From Notolepis coatsorum (Eukaryota; Chordata; Actinopteri; Aulopiformes; Paralepididae), in assembly GCA_963971535.1 (NCBI GenBank), contig OZ020589.1, positions 93,561,182 through 93,625,181 on the forward strand: 64,000 nt of DNA, in the 5' to 3' direction. Position numbers and translations under genes: made by a program. The notes under the pieces are model-generated. The model worked only from the letters and a program-made list of their open reading frames with translations. It had not been told where the DNA came from and did no database searches. Below, piece by piece: positions 33,667 through 44,499 of this stretch (positions within the stretch are counted from its first letter, which is position 1; each line of letters starts with the position of its first letter).

Positions 33667-35027
33667 TGTTACAAAGGATCAGATTAAACTGAATATATAT
33701 ATTTATTTATTGATATATATTGCATAGTATTTGTATATCGTTTGATATCCCTTGTATATTCCTTGTACATATACATGGAATATCCCTTTAGTCCAGCCCA
33801 TAATAGTTCATTCTCCTATTGGACAGTGGTCCACCGGCGCCAGGGACCGGCCCCCGGAGCCAAGTTCAAAGTCACCGACACGACATGTCTGTACTTGCCC
33901 CGGCCCTGCCCAGGGATACGGCGACAGAAATGAGAGTGGCACTATTTGTTCACTGTGCGTATAAATACGGCGCAGGTGAATGTAGAAGCCCCTTACCTCC
34001 GTACCCTTCGTCCTTAGTATGTTACCGATAAGTTGAAGCCTCACCCACGATACAACGTGCGGTGAAGTATGGCCTGTTTGGCCTCAGAATAGAGCACCGA
34101 GACCGCGTGCGAATTAGTAACTGAATTGTCAGAGTTTGGCGCTATACCGTCGAGTGCGACATATGTCTATTGAGTCTTTAATAGTCTATTTGTGTATAGT
34201 GTATCGTGCGGTTAGAATTCTATAGTGACCAGCATCTCCAACGCTTTCTCGTATTAGCTAGAGTTCTTATCCAGGCTGGGCCGACCGCATGGCGCTTTCA
34301 CCCGAGGAGACCTAGGCGAGAACCGTATGGACATGTACACTGGATTAATCTACCCGACGACTACATAGCCCTTTGCGGCTGGAATATATTTGCTTTGGTC
34401 CTATGATTTATGGAGCGGATAATCGCAGACGCCTGCACGTGTTGGATTTACCCCGAGAGGAGTCAAGTCGAGTCGGCGCTCAGAGAGCCTGAGGCCGCCT
34501 AGCTTTCTTCACTGTAGAGCTACAGTCTACAAGAGAACCAAGCTGTATTCGTCTGTGGATCAAGAGACTACTGCACCGGCTTCTGTACCTGAAGTCTCCC
34601 TAGTCATCGTTGACCAGACGTCCTACTACCGACAGATCTTCTACCCCCTTGCTGGCTTACAACCAGTGGGAACCCCTTCCAGTATCTCCCGCTATTACTA
34701 GTGTACCATAGATATAATTCCCTAAGATTCAGGTTGTATAATTACCTCCTGCGTAACCAGAGAATGGACATTCGTTATTGATTTGCCTACGCATACTCCT
34801 TTGCCTTACAAGTGCATTCAAAGAATAATGTAAAGTATCCTATGTACCTTTTGCTCCATTAAATACTTGATTAATACCTTTGACTGGAACCGATTTCATT
34901 GTGGGAAGTGTTCATCATATTCATATATTGTGTACTGTATGGCCAGTAATTAAAGTACATAAAGCGGTAGTGGTTTAATGATACCATACTTATCAATACA
35001 GTCAGGGAATTGTACCCCTCAGTTACA
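33667..35027. mobile_element. solo LTR, 1361 bp
   Basis: Starts TGTTACAAAGG and ends CAGTTACA, TG...CA ends with inverted TGTTACA/TGTAACT similarity. CTAGG lies on both sides (33662-33666 and 35028-35032), a 5-bp duplication. No internal coding region or second LTR, consistent with LTR-LTR recombination. ATTAAA near 34858 could be its polyadenylation signal. Superfamily not determined. Confidence 0.7.
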
Positions 35028-35028
35028 C

Positions 35029-35140
35029 TAGGGCTGTACCAAATAGTTCGAAGCTTCGTTCATAATGTTGACATTCGAATTCTAAATCAACATAAAAAAA
35101 TGTAAAAAAGAAAAATTATTTTTATTTTTTTTACATTTTT
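35029..35140. mobile_element. hAT left-end fragment
   Basis: TAGGGCTGTACCAAATAGTTCG and the following AATGTTGACATTCGAATTC match the left end of the hAT at 20359. Its right end is missing. The solo LTR lies exactly at its first bases. Confidence 0.75.
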
Positions 35141-35202
35141 ATTTGCCAAGGTATGGCGAGTGCCATACCTTGCCATACCAAATGAACGCCCCTGGCTGAG
35201 AG

Positions 35203-35528
35203 CAGAATTTAAGAGTGCTGAGGAGCACACTTATGATTGATTGACTAATTGAAAATTTTATTAACTTGACAGACTGTGTTCTCCGTTCGTAATGGCTTTA
35301 TTTGGGAGGAATCATAGTGATTCCTTCATGTCAACGCTACAGGCCTCCTTGGAATTAATTACTTAATCATCATTAAAATAAATATAACAATATTTGTACG
35401 ATAAGAAATTACGCATTTGATGTCGAAAAGATAAATAATATGCATTCATCTGATCACAGGGCAGCTGGATTAACCATATCTGAACCAGCTATTTTGGACA
35501 AATGTATAATTACTTTAATTACTCAGAT
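35203..35528. other. no gene; retroelement-tail trace
   Basis: GATTGATTGACTAATTGAAAAT at about 35235-35256 resembles the (TTGA)n tail end of the retroelement family at 24396. Otherwise no feature. Confidence 0.45.
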
Positions 35529-35536
35529 ATTCAAAC

Positions 35537-36088
35537 TAGGGTTGGGCAATATGGCCTAAAAATATAATCCCTGATTATTTAAAAAAAAATCTGATTTACG
35601 ATTTTAATCGATTTATTTCTCTTGAAAACTAGAAACGCCAAGGAAATCATTCAAATAACCTTTGTTTTTATTTGACACAAAAATTATCAAACCAAGATGA
35701 ATGTCCCTATTGGGATTGAAGTGCAAACCTAACTTTCACCAATCTTCACTTAAAAAAAATTATATAATAATAATATATATATATATAATATAAAAGGTTA
35801 CTCTTGATCAAACAAAGATGAATGTCCCTATTGGGATTAATAGTGCAATAACTTGCTTTTTCATCAAACTTCACTTAAAAGAAATAAAAGGTGCCTATTG
35901 ATCATCAAACAAGAATGAATTTGCCTATTGGGATTAATAAAGTGCAAATCTAACTTTCACCAAACATCACTTTTTGTAAAATAAAAGGTGACTCAAAAGA
36001 AAATGTTTTAATCGATTTAGTTTTTTCAAAATCGTCCTAAATCATTCATTCGAATTAATCGATAATATCGATTAATCGCCCAGCCCTA
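35537..36088. mobile_element. hAT element, 552 bp
   Basis: Starts TAGGGTTGGGCAATATGGCC and ends TTAATCGCCCAGCCCTA, with ATTCAAAC on both sides (35529-35536 and 36089-36096). The interior is about three degenerate copies of a 100-bp unit with GAATGTCCCTATTGGGATT. Non-coding. Confidence 0.94.
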
Positions 36089-36524
36089 ATTCAAACACAA
36101 TTATGCAATTATTGAAAATAATAATTATTTAATGCCTTCTGTGGAATTTGTATTTCTTATTTGTTACATATCTGTTTTATTGATTAATTATACATTTGAA
36201 AGAATGCAGGTTATAGCCAACATGAATTGGTACAATGGGACAGACATTTGTTTGATATAGCTATAACGTAAGGTTATCCTATAACCCTAGTTATATGATA
36301 CTGGCTGAGCGTCTCGCTCTGCCTTCTGAGATAACTCATTATCTCCAGCACCCACTTGCACGTGACCACGCCACTCCCATCCCTATATTACGCCGGAAGT
36401 GGTCACGCCTCACCCTTCCCAGTTCGATTTCCATAAGCGGAAAACATCCAAGGGACCTCAGGGCGCTAAAGAGCGAGACGCTCAGCCAGTATCATATAAC
36501 TAGGGTTATAGGATAACCTTACGT

Positions 36525-36699
36525 TGTGGTGTCACATTAAGGGAGTCTTTCACGCCAGAGTTGACGCGTCACATGGGAGGAGATATAGGAGAGTAGTAGG
36601 TGTGTGTACGGGGTTGATTCTGTGAATGAATAAAGTAGGAAGTCACTGAAGGACCTGTCACGCGCGTTATTGATTCGCCTCTTCCTTCAACTTCCCACA
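36525..36699 (+). repeat. Gypsy left LTR, 175 bp
   Basis: TG...CA-bounded repeat. Contains AATAAA near 36631. It is followed directly by TTGGTGACC, the probable primer-binding site. Confidence 0.92.
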
Positions 36700-36737
36700 T
36701 TGGTGACCTTGATCGTTGGATTATTATTATTATTATT

Positions 36738-38040
36738 ATGAGTGATAACGAAGAAAACGCTGTTCGGCCCGCTGCGGTGGCAGCTGCGGTGTCTGTCAAG
36801 TTGCCAGAGTTTTGGCAGCACGACCCGGACCCATGGTTCCAACATCTCGAGGCTCAATTCCATCTGCGAGGTGTCACAGTGGACGACACAAAATACTATC
36901 ATGTCGTCGCTGCATTGGATGCACAGACCACCCGTCGCGTCATGGGATTTTTACGAGAGCCGCCGGCCATGGGGAAATACGCCGCTCTCAAACAACAGCT
37001 GTTACGGCTGTTTCAGCTGTCAGATACGGAGCGGGCGGAGCGCCTGTTGTCACTGAACAATTTAGGTGACAGTAAACCAACCGAGCTCATGGAGAACATG
37101 TTGGCGTTGCTCGGCTCAGGTGACGCATCATTTTTGTTTATACAGTTATTTCTTCGCCCTTGCTCGCCCTTGCTCGCCCTCGCCAACATCCTCGCCACGG
37201 GGGACGTGTACCAGCGGCTTCTCGCTGATTTCCCCGCTCTGACTGTGCCCACGTTTTCTGCTATGGTCGCAAAACATGGGGTGGAGCATTATATCCCCAC
37301 GGCCGGTCCGCCAGTTTTCGTGCGCGCACGCCGCCTTGACGCCGCTAAACTGGCCATCGCTAAAGGGGAGTTTGACACAATGGAGCAGCTCGGCATTGTG
37401 CGGCGCTCCGACAGCCCGTGGGCCTCGCCTTTGCATATGGTTCCGAAGGCTGATGGGAAGTGGCGCCCGTGTGGAGATTTCCGGCGCCTCAATAGTGCCA
37501 CGGATCATGACCGCTACCCTGTCCCGCACATCCAGGACTTTTCTGTTCACCTGGCCGGGACCACCATTTTCTCCAAGGTGGATTTGGTGCGGGGCTACCA
37601 CCAGGTGCCAGTCCATCCCAGAGACGTGCCCAAGACCGCCGTTATTACCCCGTTTGGACTTTTCGAGTTTTTAAGGATGCCTTTCGGACTCAAGGGGGCA
37701 GCGCAGACCTTCCAGCGGTTGATGGACTCTGTGCTGCGAGGGTTGTCATTTTTGTTTGTGTATTTAGACGACATCCTGGTGGCCAGCACATCTGCTGAAG
37801 AGCATTGTTTGCACCTCCGACAGCTGTTTCAGCGGCTGAATGAACATGGGCTGATTGTTAACCCAGCCAAGTGTCAGTTCGGCCGGCCAGACATAGACTT
37901 CCTGGGCCATCACATCTCTTCACAGGGAGCTGTGCCTCTGCCCACCAAGGTGGAGGCGATCACTGCCTTCCCACGTCCTCGCACCATCAAGCCCCTACAG
38001 GAGTTCCTCGGTATGGTCAATTTTTATAACCGATTCATAC
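36738..38040 (+). pseudogene. Gypsy Gag-RT frame fused by deletion
   Basis: Open frame from an ATG at 36738. Residues about 1-155 are Gag-like ([20 protein letters not shown], a typical fish Gypsy Gag start). Near 37200 the frame passes, without a stop, to RT sequence (YQRLLADFP...), so the rest of Gag and the protease are missing by an in-frame deletion. RT motifs include [49 protein letters not shown] and the catalytic YLDD box in [10 protein letters not shown]. The native frame stops being Gypsy at FYNRFIP, where a LINE inserted; the later codons to 38132 are LINE sequence. The protein cannot be a normal polyprotein. Confidence 0.88.
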
Positions 38041-38884
38041 CAAGTTCAAGTTCTTTAATAGTTGTCATACAGAAGTACAGAATACTTTCATACAAAATGC
38101 TTCTTACTGTTACGCTCCAGAGACTGTGCTAGACAAGATAGTATCAAATAACATAATAACATAATATAGCATGAATTTAGAAGAAGAGAATGAGGTCACA
38201 GTGTTCGGTATAGACATATGTACAATGTTCTGAGTTACCATATAATATACAATACACAATACTATGCAGTGTACTAATGTACAGTACTATCTAGTGCAAA
38301 GCAGAAATGGGATGAGGTACAATTTTAGGTACAATTTACAGTAAGGTGTACGAGTTGTAGTGCAATCCTTCGTCCATAAATATAAAGTGTGGGGAGTGGG
38401 TGCTACAGTGTGTTTGTTTAAAGTGGGTGTGTGCTATAAAGTGTGTGGAGTGGGTGCTACAGTGTGTTTGTTTAAAGTGAGTGTGTGCGTGTGGATGTGT
38501 GTGCTATGTGCGTTTGGTGGTTGTTGTTGTGTAGTGTTCATTCATTGTTCGTTTAGCAGCCTGATGGCCTGGGGATAGAAGCTACTTCTGAGTCTTTCTG
38601 TGCTCGCCTTGAGACTCCGGTATCGCTTGCCTGACCGCAGCAGTTCAAAGAGGCAGTTGTTCGGGTGACTGGAGTCTTTAATGATTCTCTTAGCCTTGCC
38701 CTTGCAACGCTTGTAGTAAATGTTCTGGAGGGTGGGGAGCCCCCCTCCAATTGTGCGTTCGGCTGCACGTGTCACTCTTTGTAGTCTGCTTCGGTCTTTT
38801 GCAGTGCTATTCCCAAACCAGGAGGTGATGTTGCCGGTCAAGATGCTCTCTATTGTACATGAGTAGAAGTTCTTAAGGACCAGG
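38041..38884 (-). mobile_element. LINE insertion in Gypsy RT
   Basis: Minus-strand frame 38542-38919 gives the C-terminus of a non-LTR reverse transcriptase (FYSCTIESILTGNITSWFGN and FYPQAIRLLN). Its 3' part to the left ends in AAGTTCAAGTTC repeats. Gypsy sequence resumes at about 38885. The same LINE family is at 39236-39670 in the other orientation. Clade not assigned. Confidence 0.8.
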
Positions 38885-39175
38885 AGCGGCTCTCTTGATG
38901 CACCCCCTGTACGAGGCACTAAGGGGCAAGAAGGACAATCAGGAGGTGGACTGGTCCCCTGAGAGGGTCCAGGCGTTTGATAGTGCTAAGGCTGCTCTCG
39001 CTAACGCTACAATGCTGGCACACCCGTACCCGGCCGCTCCAATAGCCCTCACGACCGATGCCTCGGACTATGCTGTGGGGGCGGTGTGTGATCAGTGGGT
39101 GGCTGGCGCCTGGCAGCCTCTGGCCTTTTTCAGCAGGACACTGCGGGACAACGAGAGGAAATACAGCACGTTACA
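38885..39175 (+). pseudogene. Gypsy RNase H, first part
   Basis: Plus-strand frame with the RNase H start, including LTTDASDYAVGAV (catalytic Asp) and PLAFFSRTLRDNERKYST. The frame then runs into a second insertion. The remainder resumes at 39672. Gypsy RNase H removes template RNA during reverse transcription. Confidence 0.88.
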
Positions 39176-39670
39176 CGGTATAGTCAAAATCCATACCGTA
39201 GAGCAAATTCATACCGTTTATACCGTCCACCCCTAGTAGCACCCACTCCACACACTTTATAGCACACACCCACTTTAAACAAACACACTGTAGCACCCAC
39301 TCCCCACACTTTATATTTATTGATGAAGGATTGCACTACAACTCGTACACCTTACTGTAAATTGTACCTAAATTGTACCTCATCCCATTTCTGCTTTGCA
39401 CTATATAGTACTGTACATTAGTACACTGCATAGTATTGTATATTATATGGTAACTCAGTTACGTCTATTCTGCATCGAACATTGTACATATGTCTATACC
39501 GAACACTGTGACCTCATTTGCTTCTTCTAAATTACATGCTATACTATGTTATTTGATACTATCTTGTCTAGCACAATCTCTGGAGCGTAACAGTAAGAAG
39601 CATTTTGTATGAAAGTATTCTGTACTTCTGTATGACAACTATTAAAGAAACTTGAAACTTGAACTTGAAC
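39176..39670 (+). mobile_element. second LINE end in Gypsy, plus strand
   Basis: Mostly the inverse of the 38041-38480 LINE 3' part, ending in AACTTGAACTTGAAC tail repeats, so it is a 5'-truncated copy. The first 60 bases (TATACCGTCCACCCCTA) resemble the end of a hAT element rather than LINE. ACGTT occurs on both sides (near 39171 and 39669), a probable target duplication. Confidence 0.75.
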
Positions 39671-39671
39671 G

Positions 39672-41318
39672 TTTGACAGGGAGCTGCTGGCCCTTTTCCT
39701 TGCCACGCGTCATTTTAGGTTCCTGTTGGAGGGCCGGGAGTTCACCGCTTTCGTGGACCACAAGCCTCTGACCTTTGCCATGGCTAAGACCACGGAACCA
39801 TGGTCGGCACGGCAGCAGCGCCAACTGTCCGCCATTTCGGAATTTACCACGGACCTGCAGCATGTGGCGGGCAAGGACAACCTGGTGGCTGACTGCCTCT
39901 CCAGAGTGCGGGTCAACACTGTGCACCTGGGTGTGGACTACGCAGCCATGGCAGTTGACCAGTGCACGGACATGGACATCCAGGCATTCAGGACAGCCAC
40001 GACAGGACTGAGACTGGAGGATGTGGTGTTCCAGGACAGGAAGGCCACGCTCCTCTGCGATGTCTCCACAGGCCGACCTCGCCCGATGGTCCCCGCTGGC
40101 TGGCGCCGCCGCATTTACGATGCTATACATGCTTTGTCGCACCCGGGGGTGAAGGCATCAGTTAAGCTGGTGGGGGCTAGGTTCGTCTGGCCGGGCCTCA
40201 GGAAGGACGTCAAGGGGTGGGCTGCCTCTTGTGTAGCGTGCCAGCGCGCCAAGGTGCATCGGCACACTAAGGCCCCGCTGGGGCCATTTCTCATCCCGGA
40301 GAGACGTTTTGATCATGTTAATGTGGACCTGGTGGGCCCGCTGCCCCCCTCCCAGGGGTTCACTCACCTGCTGACCATGGTGGACAGGACCACCAGGTGG
40401 CCGGAGGCTGTGCCCCTGTCATCCACTACATCGGCGGACGTGGCTCGGGCGTTCATCTCCACCTGGGTGGCCCGTTTCGGTACCCCTGCGGATCTAACTT
40501 CGGACAGAGGGCCCCAGTTCACGTCAGAGTTGTGGAGCGCCGTGGCGGAGAGTTTGGGGGTGAAACTCCACCGCACCGTGGCATACAACCCGCAGGCAAA
40601 TGGTCTCTGTGAGCGTTTCCACCGCACTATGAAGGCTGCTCTCCGGGCGGCTCTTACGGACAGTAATTGGGTTGACCGTTTGCCGTGGGTCATGCTAGGC
40701 CTGCGCTCGGCCCCAAAGGAGGATCTGCAGTCATCTTCGGCTGAGCTCGTGTTGGGTCAGCCGCTGAGAGTCCCTGGGGAGTTCCTCCCAGGTGCCACAG
40801 CCCCCTGGTCAGCTGCGACTCATCGCTTGGCCATCCGAGACGCCGCCAGCACTTTCGCTCCCGTGCCCGCACATCACTGTTTTCCCCTGTCCTACATCCC
40901 CAAGGACTTGATGTCAGCCCCGTACGTGTTCATCCGCCGCGATGCCCACCGATCTCCACTCCAGACTCCGTACGATGGGCCCTTCCGGGTCCTGGAAGCG
41001 GGACCCAAGAGCTTTATGGTGGACAGAGGGGGGCTTCAGGAGCGGATATCGGTGGACCGTTTGAAGCCTGCACACGTGGCCCCGGACGGGCCGGTGGAGC
41101 TGGCTCAGCCCCGACGGCGCGGCCGTCCACCCAACCCCACTCCTGCCGCAATTTTGCGGCCTGTGTCTGCCTCTACCCCGGCAGCAGCCCCGGACTCTCC
41201 CCCAGTCCAGCCTCGCCGCCGGCGCGGACGGCCGCCGGCTCGTGCCCTTCCCCCTTCCCCCCTGACTGTTAAGCGCAGTCGTTATGGTCGGGTAGTCAGG
41301 CCTCCTACGAGAGGCTGA
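39672..41318 (+). pseudogene. Gypsy RNase H end and integrase
   Basis: Continuous frame of about 549 codons resuming RNase H at FDRELLALFLATRHF and passing into integrase. The zinc-binding HHCC motif is visible (HALSHPG ... CVACQRAK), followed by catalytic D,D,E (VNVDLVGPLP; LTSDRGPQFTS; ANGLCERFHRTMK). The C-terminal tail has two AT-hook-like GRPP runs (RRRGRPPNP and RRRRGRPPAR). Integrase would insert the DNA copy. The reading frame itself is intact here, but it lacks the upstream part of pol, so it counts as part of a broken polyprotein. Confidence 0.88.
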
Positions 41319-41391
41319 GTACTTTGGGTTTTTTTTTGGTATGGGTTGGGGTTGCAGGGTATGTCTACTCTGGGTGTTTGGGGGGGGCCTG

Positions 41392-41566
41392 TGTGGTGTC
41401 ACATTAAGGGAGTCTTTCACGCCAGAGTTGACGCGTCACAGGGGAGGAGATATAGGGGAGTAGTAGGTGTGTGTACGGGGTTGATTCTGTGAATGAATAA
41501 AGTAGGAAGTCACTGAAGGACCTGTCACGCGCGTTATTGATTCGCCTCTTCCTTCAACTTCCCACA
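41392..41566 (+). repeat. Gypsy right LTR, 175 bp
   Basis: Matches the left LTR except for about two substitutions in the CACAGGGGAGGAGATATAGGGG region. Preceded by a T- and G-rich tract that may serve as polypurine tract. Confidence 0.92.
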
Positions 41567-41680
41567 ACGTTATATATCAACTGGCTTCTGAGATAAAGGG
41601 CAGAGCGGACGCGTGGCCCCGACAAATGCACCCCGTAAGCCCCAGCCAGGGAGGAGGGGATTCCCGTCCACCCGCCCGTC

Positions 41681-42154
41681 CTAACGAAGGGGGGGGAGGC
41701 GGTCAACTCCACCAAAGTGCGAAAAATAGGGGAACGCACCCCCGAACGCACAGCGCAAGCGTGACCATGTGTGACACAGCACCCCGCGGTCCACACCCAC
41801 ACACCCCTGCTTGCCCACCTGATGGCGGGATGCAGAAAAGGTCCCAGACCTCAGGACCGCCTGGGAGACAGAACCCCCAGTCATGTCCATGAGGTAAAAC
41901 CTAACGAAAGGACTCGGGGAGGACCAGGAGACCGCAGCACAAATGTCCTCCACCGAGGCCCCCCCTAACAGGGCAGCAGAGGCCGCCACACCACGAGTGG
42001 AGTGCGCCCTGACGCCTCCGGGGGGAACCTGTCCAGCCAACATGTAGCAAAGGGCAATGCCCTCGCACAACCAATGTGACAGGCGCTGCTTGGACAGCGC
42101 CTCACCTGCGCGAGGGCCACCGTAACAAACAAACAGTTGATCGGAAGCCCTGAG
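41681..42154 (-). pseudogene. DIRS tyrosine recombinase, C-terminal part
   Basis: Minus-strand frame with VRAHSTRGVAAS, containing the H-x-x-R motif of tyrosine recombinases, and a candidate nucleophile Tyr in FVRFYL about 33 residues further on; a box of GASVEDICAAVSW lies between. Such an enzyme would integrate the circular DNA of a DIRS element. The frame is cut at its N-terminal side by a LINE tail at about 42155-42330, so the gene is broken. Confidence 0.82.
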
Positions 42155-42330
42155 ACTTACTGTACTTACTGTCATGCACTTGTCCTAATAAACTAACCTA
42201 CACTGTAACACGCAACACTTTGACGAACATTGTTACTCAGCTGATAGAGTTGTACCCTTCCTGATGACTTGTCGTATAGAACTTGTAAGTCGCTTTGGAT
42301 AAAAGCGTCAGCTAAATGACTAAATGTAAA
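42155..42330 (+). mobile_element. L2-type LINE tail in DIRS copy 1
   Basis: Plus-strand inverse of the sequence at about 63014-63200, ending TAAGTCGCTTTGGATAAAAG then CTAAATGACTAAATGTAAA. It lies where copy 2 has continuous recombinase sequence. It appears to have replaced about 270 bp of DIRS DNA. Confidence 0.82.
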
Positions 42331-42942
42331 CATGGCTCTACGCATTTAGCGGAGGTGATGGCGCAAAAAAGGAACGACAGACGATCCAATGGCGCCTGCT
42401 CAAGAGGCCCCAACAGCCTTTCCAGAACAGTTTGAGGTCCCGACTCGGAGACAGAGAACGTTCCACAGGCTTGAGACGCTGTGCGCCAAGCAAGAACATC
42501 CCACGAGAGGGTGGCTAAACAGTGTTCTGCCCTCAAAGCCCACATGACAAGAAGATATAGCTGCGGCATATACCATCACTGTCGAGGCCGACTGCCCATC
42601 CAGGATAGACTGGAGAAGGACAGAACCGAGTCCAGGGGGCATGACACCGGGTCCAAGCCTCGACAGCCTCGACAGCCTCCAAACCTCACACCACTCTCGA
42701 ACCATACGCCACTTCCCTGCGTAAGCCGCGGTGGTGGACGGAGCGTGCGCGTTCCGGATGGCAATCACCACAGAAGAGTTAAGACGCATCCCCACCAGAT
42801 TCACCCTTTCAGCAGCCAAGCCTAGAGGCCACTCCAGAACAGGAGGCATAACAGAGTTCCGCGTGCCTGAGAGAAGGCCCGCGGTGACCACAGAACAGGC
42901 CACAGCAGGGCCACCAAGAGCTGAATCAGGGCCGGGAACCAC
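42331..42942 (-). pseudogene. DIRS recombinase, N-terminal part
   Basis: Minus-strand frame with pieces such as NAHAPSTTAAYAGKWRMVREWC and GQSASTVMVYAAAISSCHVGF. The pattern TTAAYAGKW...F.W resembles the core-binding start of tyrosine recombinases of DIRS elements. Frames continue from RNase H sequence upstream with breaks. Partly contained in the tandem duplication. Confidence 0.7.
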
Positions 42943-42973
42943 ACAGCCGAGCTCCGGCCCGGCGCGACTAGGA

Positions 42974-43680
42974 TCAACCCGCGCTCCTGATGTACCCGCC
43001 CCAAAGCTGAGCTATCAGGTGTATGGGGGGGAACGCATACAGAATCCCGGGCGGCCACGGATACATCGAGAAGGCATCCACCCCCAGAGAGGGGTTGTCC
43101 TTCCGACTGACCGAGAACCACAAGGGGCACTGGTGGGACTGTCTGCTCGCAAACAGGTCCACCGTGGCCTCCCCGAATCGGTCCCAGACCTGTCTGACTA
43201 TGTCTGGACGTAGTTCCCACTCGTCGGGGTGAGGACCGCACCGCAACATCACATCTGCACCCACATTCTCCCTACCGGGGATGTGGAGAGCCCTCAGGCT
43301 GCGCAGATTGAGAGACGCCCATAGCCAGAGCTCGACCGCCGCCTGGTGCAGACGGGGGGGGGGGGGGGCATACTCCTCCCTGTCTGTCGATATACGACGC
43401 TGACGTTGTGTTGTCCGTCCTGATCAAAACATGCTTGCCCACCACAAGGTGGCCGAGCCGTTTGAGGACCAGAAGGACTGCCTTCAATTCCAACACATTG
43501 AAATGTAGTGCAGACCGGGCAGCATGGTCCTGCCAGCTGCCCACTACTGCGTTGGCCCGACACGTCCCCCCCATCCCGTGAGGGAGGCGTCAGTGAAGAC
43601 TGTGACGTGTGACAGCCTGCTGCCCATGGGGACCCCACTGGTGAGGGCCCCAGAGGGCGAGGTCCCCCAGTACAGAGAAC
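42974..43680 (-). pseudogene. DIRS RNase H region, frameshifted
   Basis: Minus-strand pieces: FTDASLTGWGG (catalytic Asp, about 43550-43590), VLELKAVLLVLKRLGHLV and RTDNTTSASYIDRQGG (43380-43500), then GADVMLRCG, a WDRFGEATVDLFASRQS block and FPPIHLI. They lie in different frames with a run of 15 G/C between, so the domain is frameshifted. In DIRS elements this follows the RT; RT motifs are absent here, suggesting a deletion. The same region is in copy B. Confidence 0.75.
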
Positions 43681-44218
43681 GAATCTCCTCGGCCAGGGCT
43701 GTCACTGCTGCGGACTCTGATAATAGAGTCTGTACCAAACCCAACACAAGCGCCACCCTCAGCGTTCTCTCCATCCACACCGACATATGGCTACTACTGC
43801 AGCCATACGTGGTAAAAAATTCCAAAGCGCCCCCGCCACCAACTGCCGCTGGTCCGCTTAGGAATCGTAGATAGGTGGCCCGGTCCCTCCTGCTGTGCGT
43901 CGTCAACCCTGGTCTCGCCAACCACGCGAGCAGGGAGTCCCGCGGAGCCGGGATATCGCACCCTGACTCTACCAACGAGGCAATCGCACCCAAGGGGGGG
44001 GACCCCGACAGAAGGGGCGGTCTGATACGGGGGGAGCGGCCATCACCCCTGGTGACATAGGCTCCCCCGCTGAGCATCTTCCCGGCTTAACTTGCTGAGG
44101 ACAGCCTGCTCTGCAGCTGGACATGCATGGTGTGTGGTCCCACACTGCCCGATAGGGTGGGTCTCTACACACCGTAGCCCTGTAGTGATATTACTATCAC
44201 CCAAATTACGCATGCCTA

Positions 44219-44499
44219 ACTTGTATGGGGGGGTGCTAAAGGTCAGCGATAAAGTGGCAGTCAGGAGAATGAGGCTGGCAGGTCACTGCCAGAGACACCA
44301 TGAGCTGCCAACCAGCAAACTTGTGCTGTGGGAACCAACACACGGGCATCGATCACAAGGATGGCCCACATTAACCTACGTGGACGTACTCAGGAGAGAT
44401 GCGGGAACAGAATGCACCGGCCAGCTAGCCAGATGCATGGAGGATTGGGATGACTGGAAGCACCGATGGAGGGCCCGTCCGAGGACGACCTAGATAGAT
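44219..44499 (+). mobile_element. RTE-like LINE C-terminal fragment
   Basis: Plus-strand frame with RRMRLAGHCQRH, PTLTYVDVLRRDAG and ARCMEDWDDWKHRWRARP, close to the C-terminal words of RTE-type non-LTR retrotransposons. Ends in TAGATAGATA, a short tail. Copy 2 of DIRS (near 59495) lacks it, so it inserted in copy 1 only. It is duplicated with the 3144-bp unit at 47363-47643. Confidence 0.7.

Larger units (their letters stand above)
33113..35194. mobile_element. hAT element with solo LTR inside
   Basis: Starts CAGTGGCGTCCTTTCACTAA and ends CCAAATGAACGCCCCTG, with GCTGAGAG on both sides (33105-33112 and 35195-35202). Both ends carry AAGGTATGGCGAG-type inverted blocks. Contains a solo LTR and a fragment of another hAT. 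Confidence 0.92.
36525..41566 (+). mobile_element. Ty3/Gypsy LTR retrotransposon
   Basis: Two 175-bp LTRs (36525-36699 and 41392-41566), TGTGGTGTCACATT...CTTCCCACA, differ at two bases by eye. ACGT flanks the element (36521-36524 and 41567-41570). TTGGTGACC after the left LTR is the likely primer site; a T/G-rich tract with GGGTGTTTGGGGGGG precedes the right LTR. Coding order is Gag, RT, RNase H, integrase, as in Ty3/Gypsy. Protease and the end of Gag are deleted and two LINE copies interrupt pol. Confidence 0.92.
36470..41596. repeat. DIRS internal complementary region, split
   Basis: Left part 36470-36524, right part 41567-41596; the Gypsy element is between them, with ACGT on both sides. 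Joined in thought, it is complementary to the element's right end followed by its left end. In DIRS1 this region is thought to align the two ends when the circular intermediate forms. Confidence 0.8.

Noticed and set aside
42731-43213. 160-codon plus-strand ORF, present twice
   Set aside because: Antisense to DIRS pol sequence; the minus strand has the recognisable RNase H and recombinase words.
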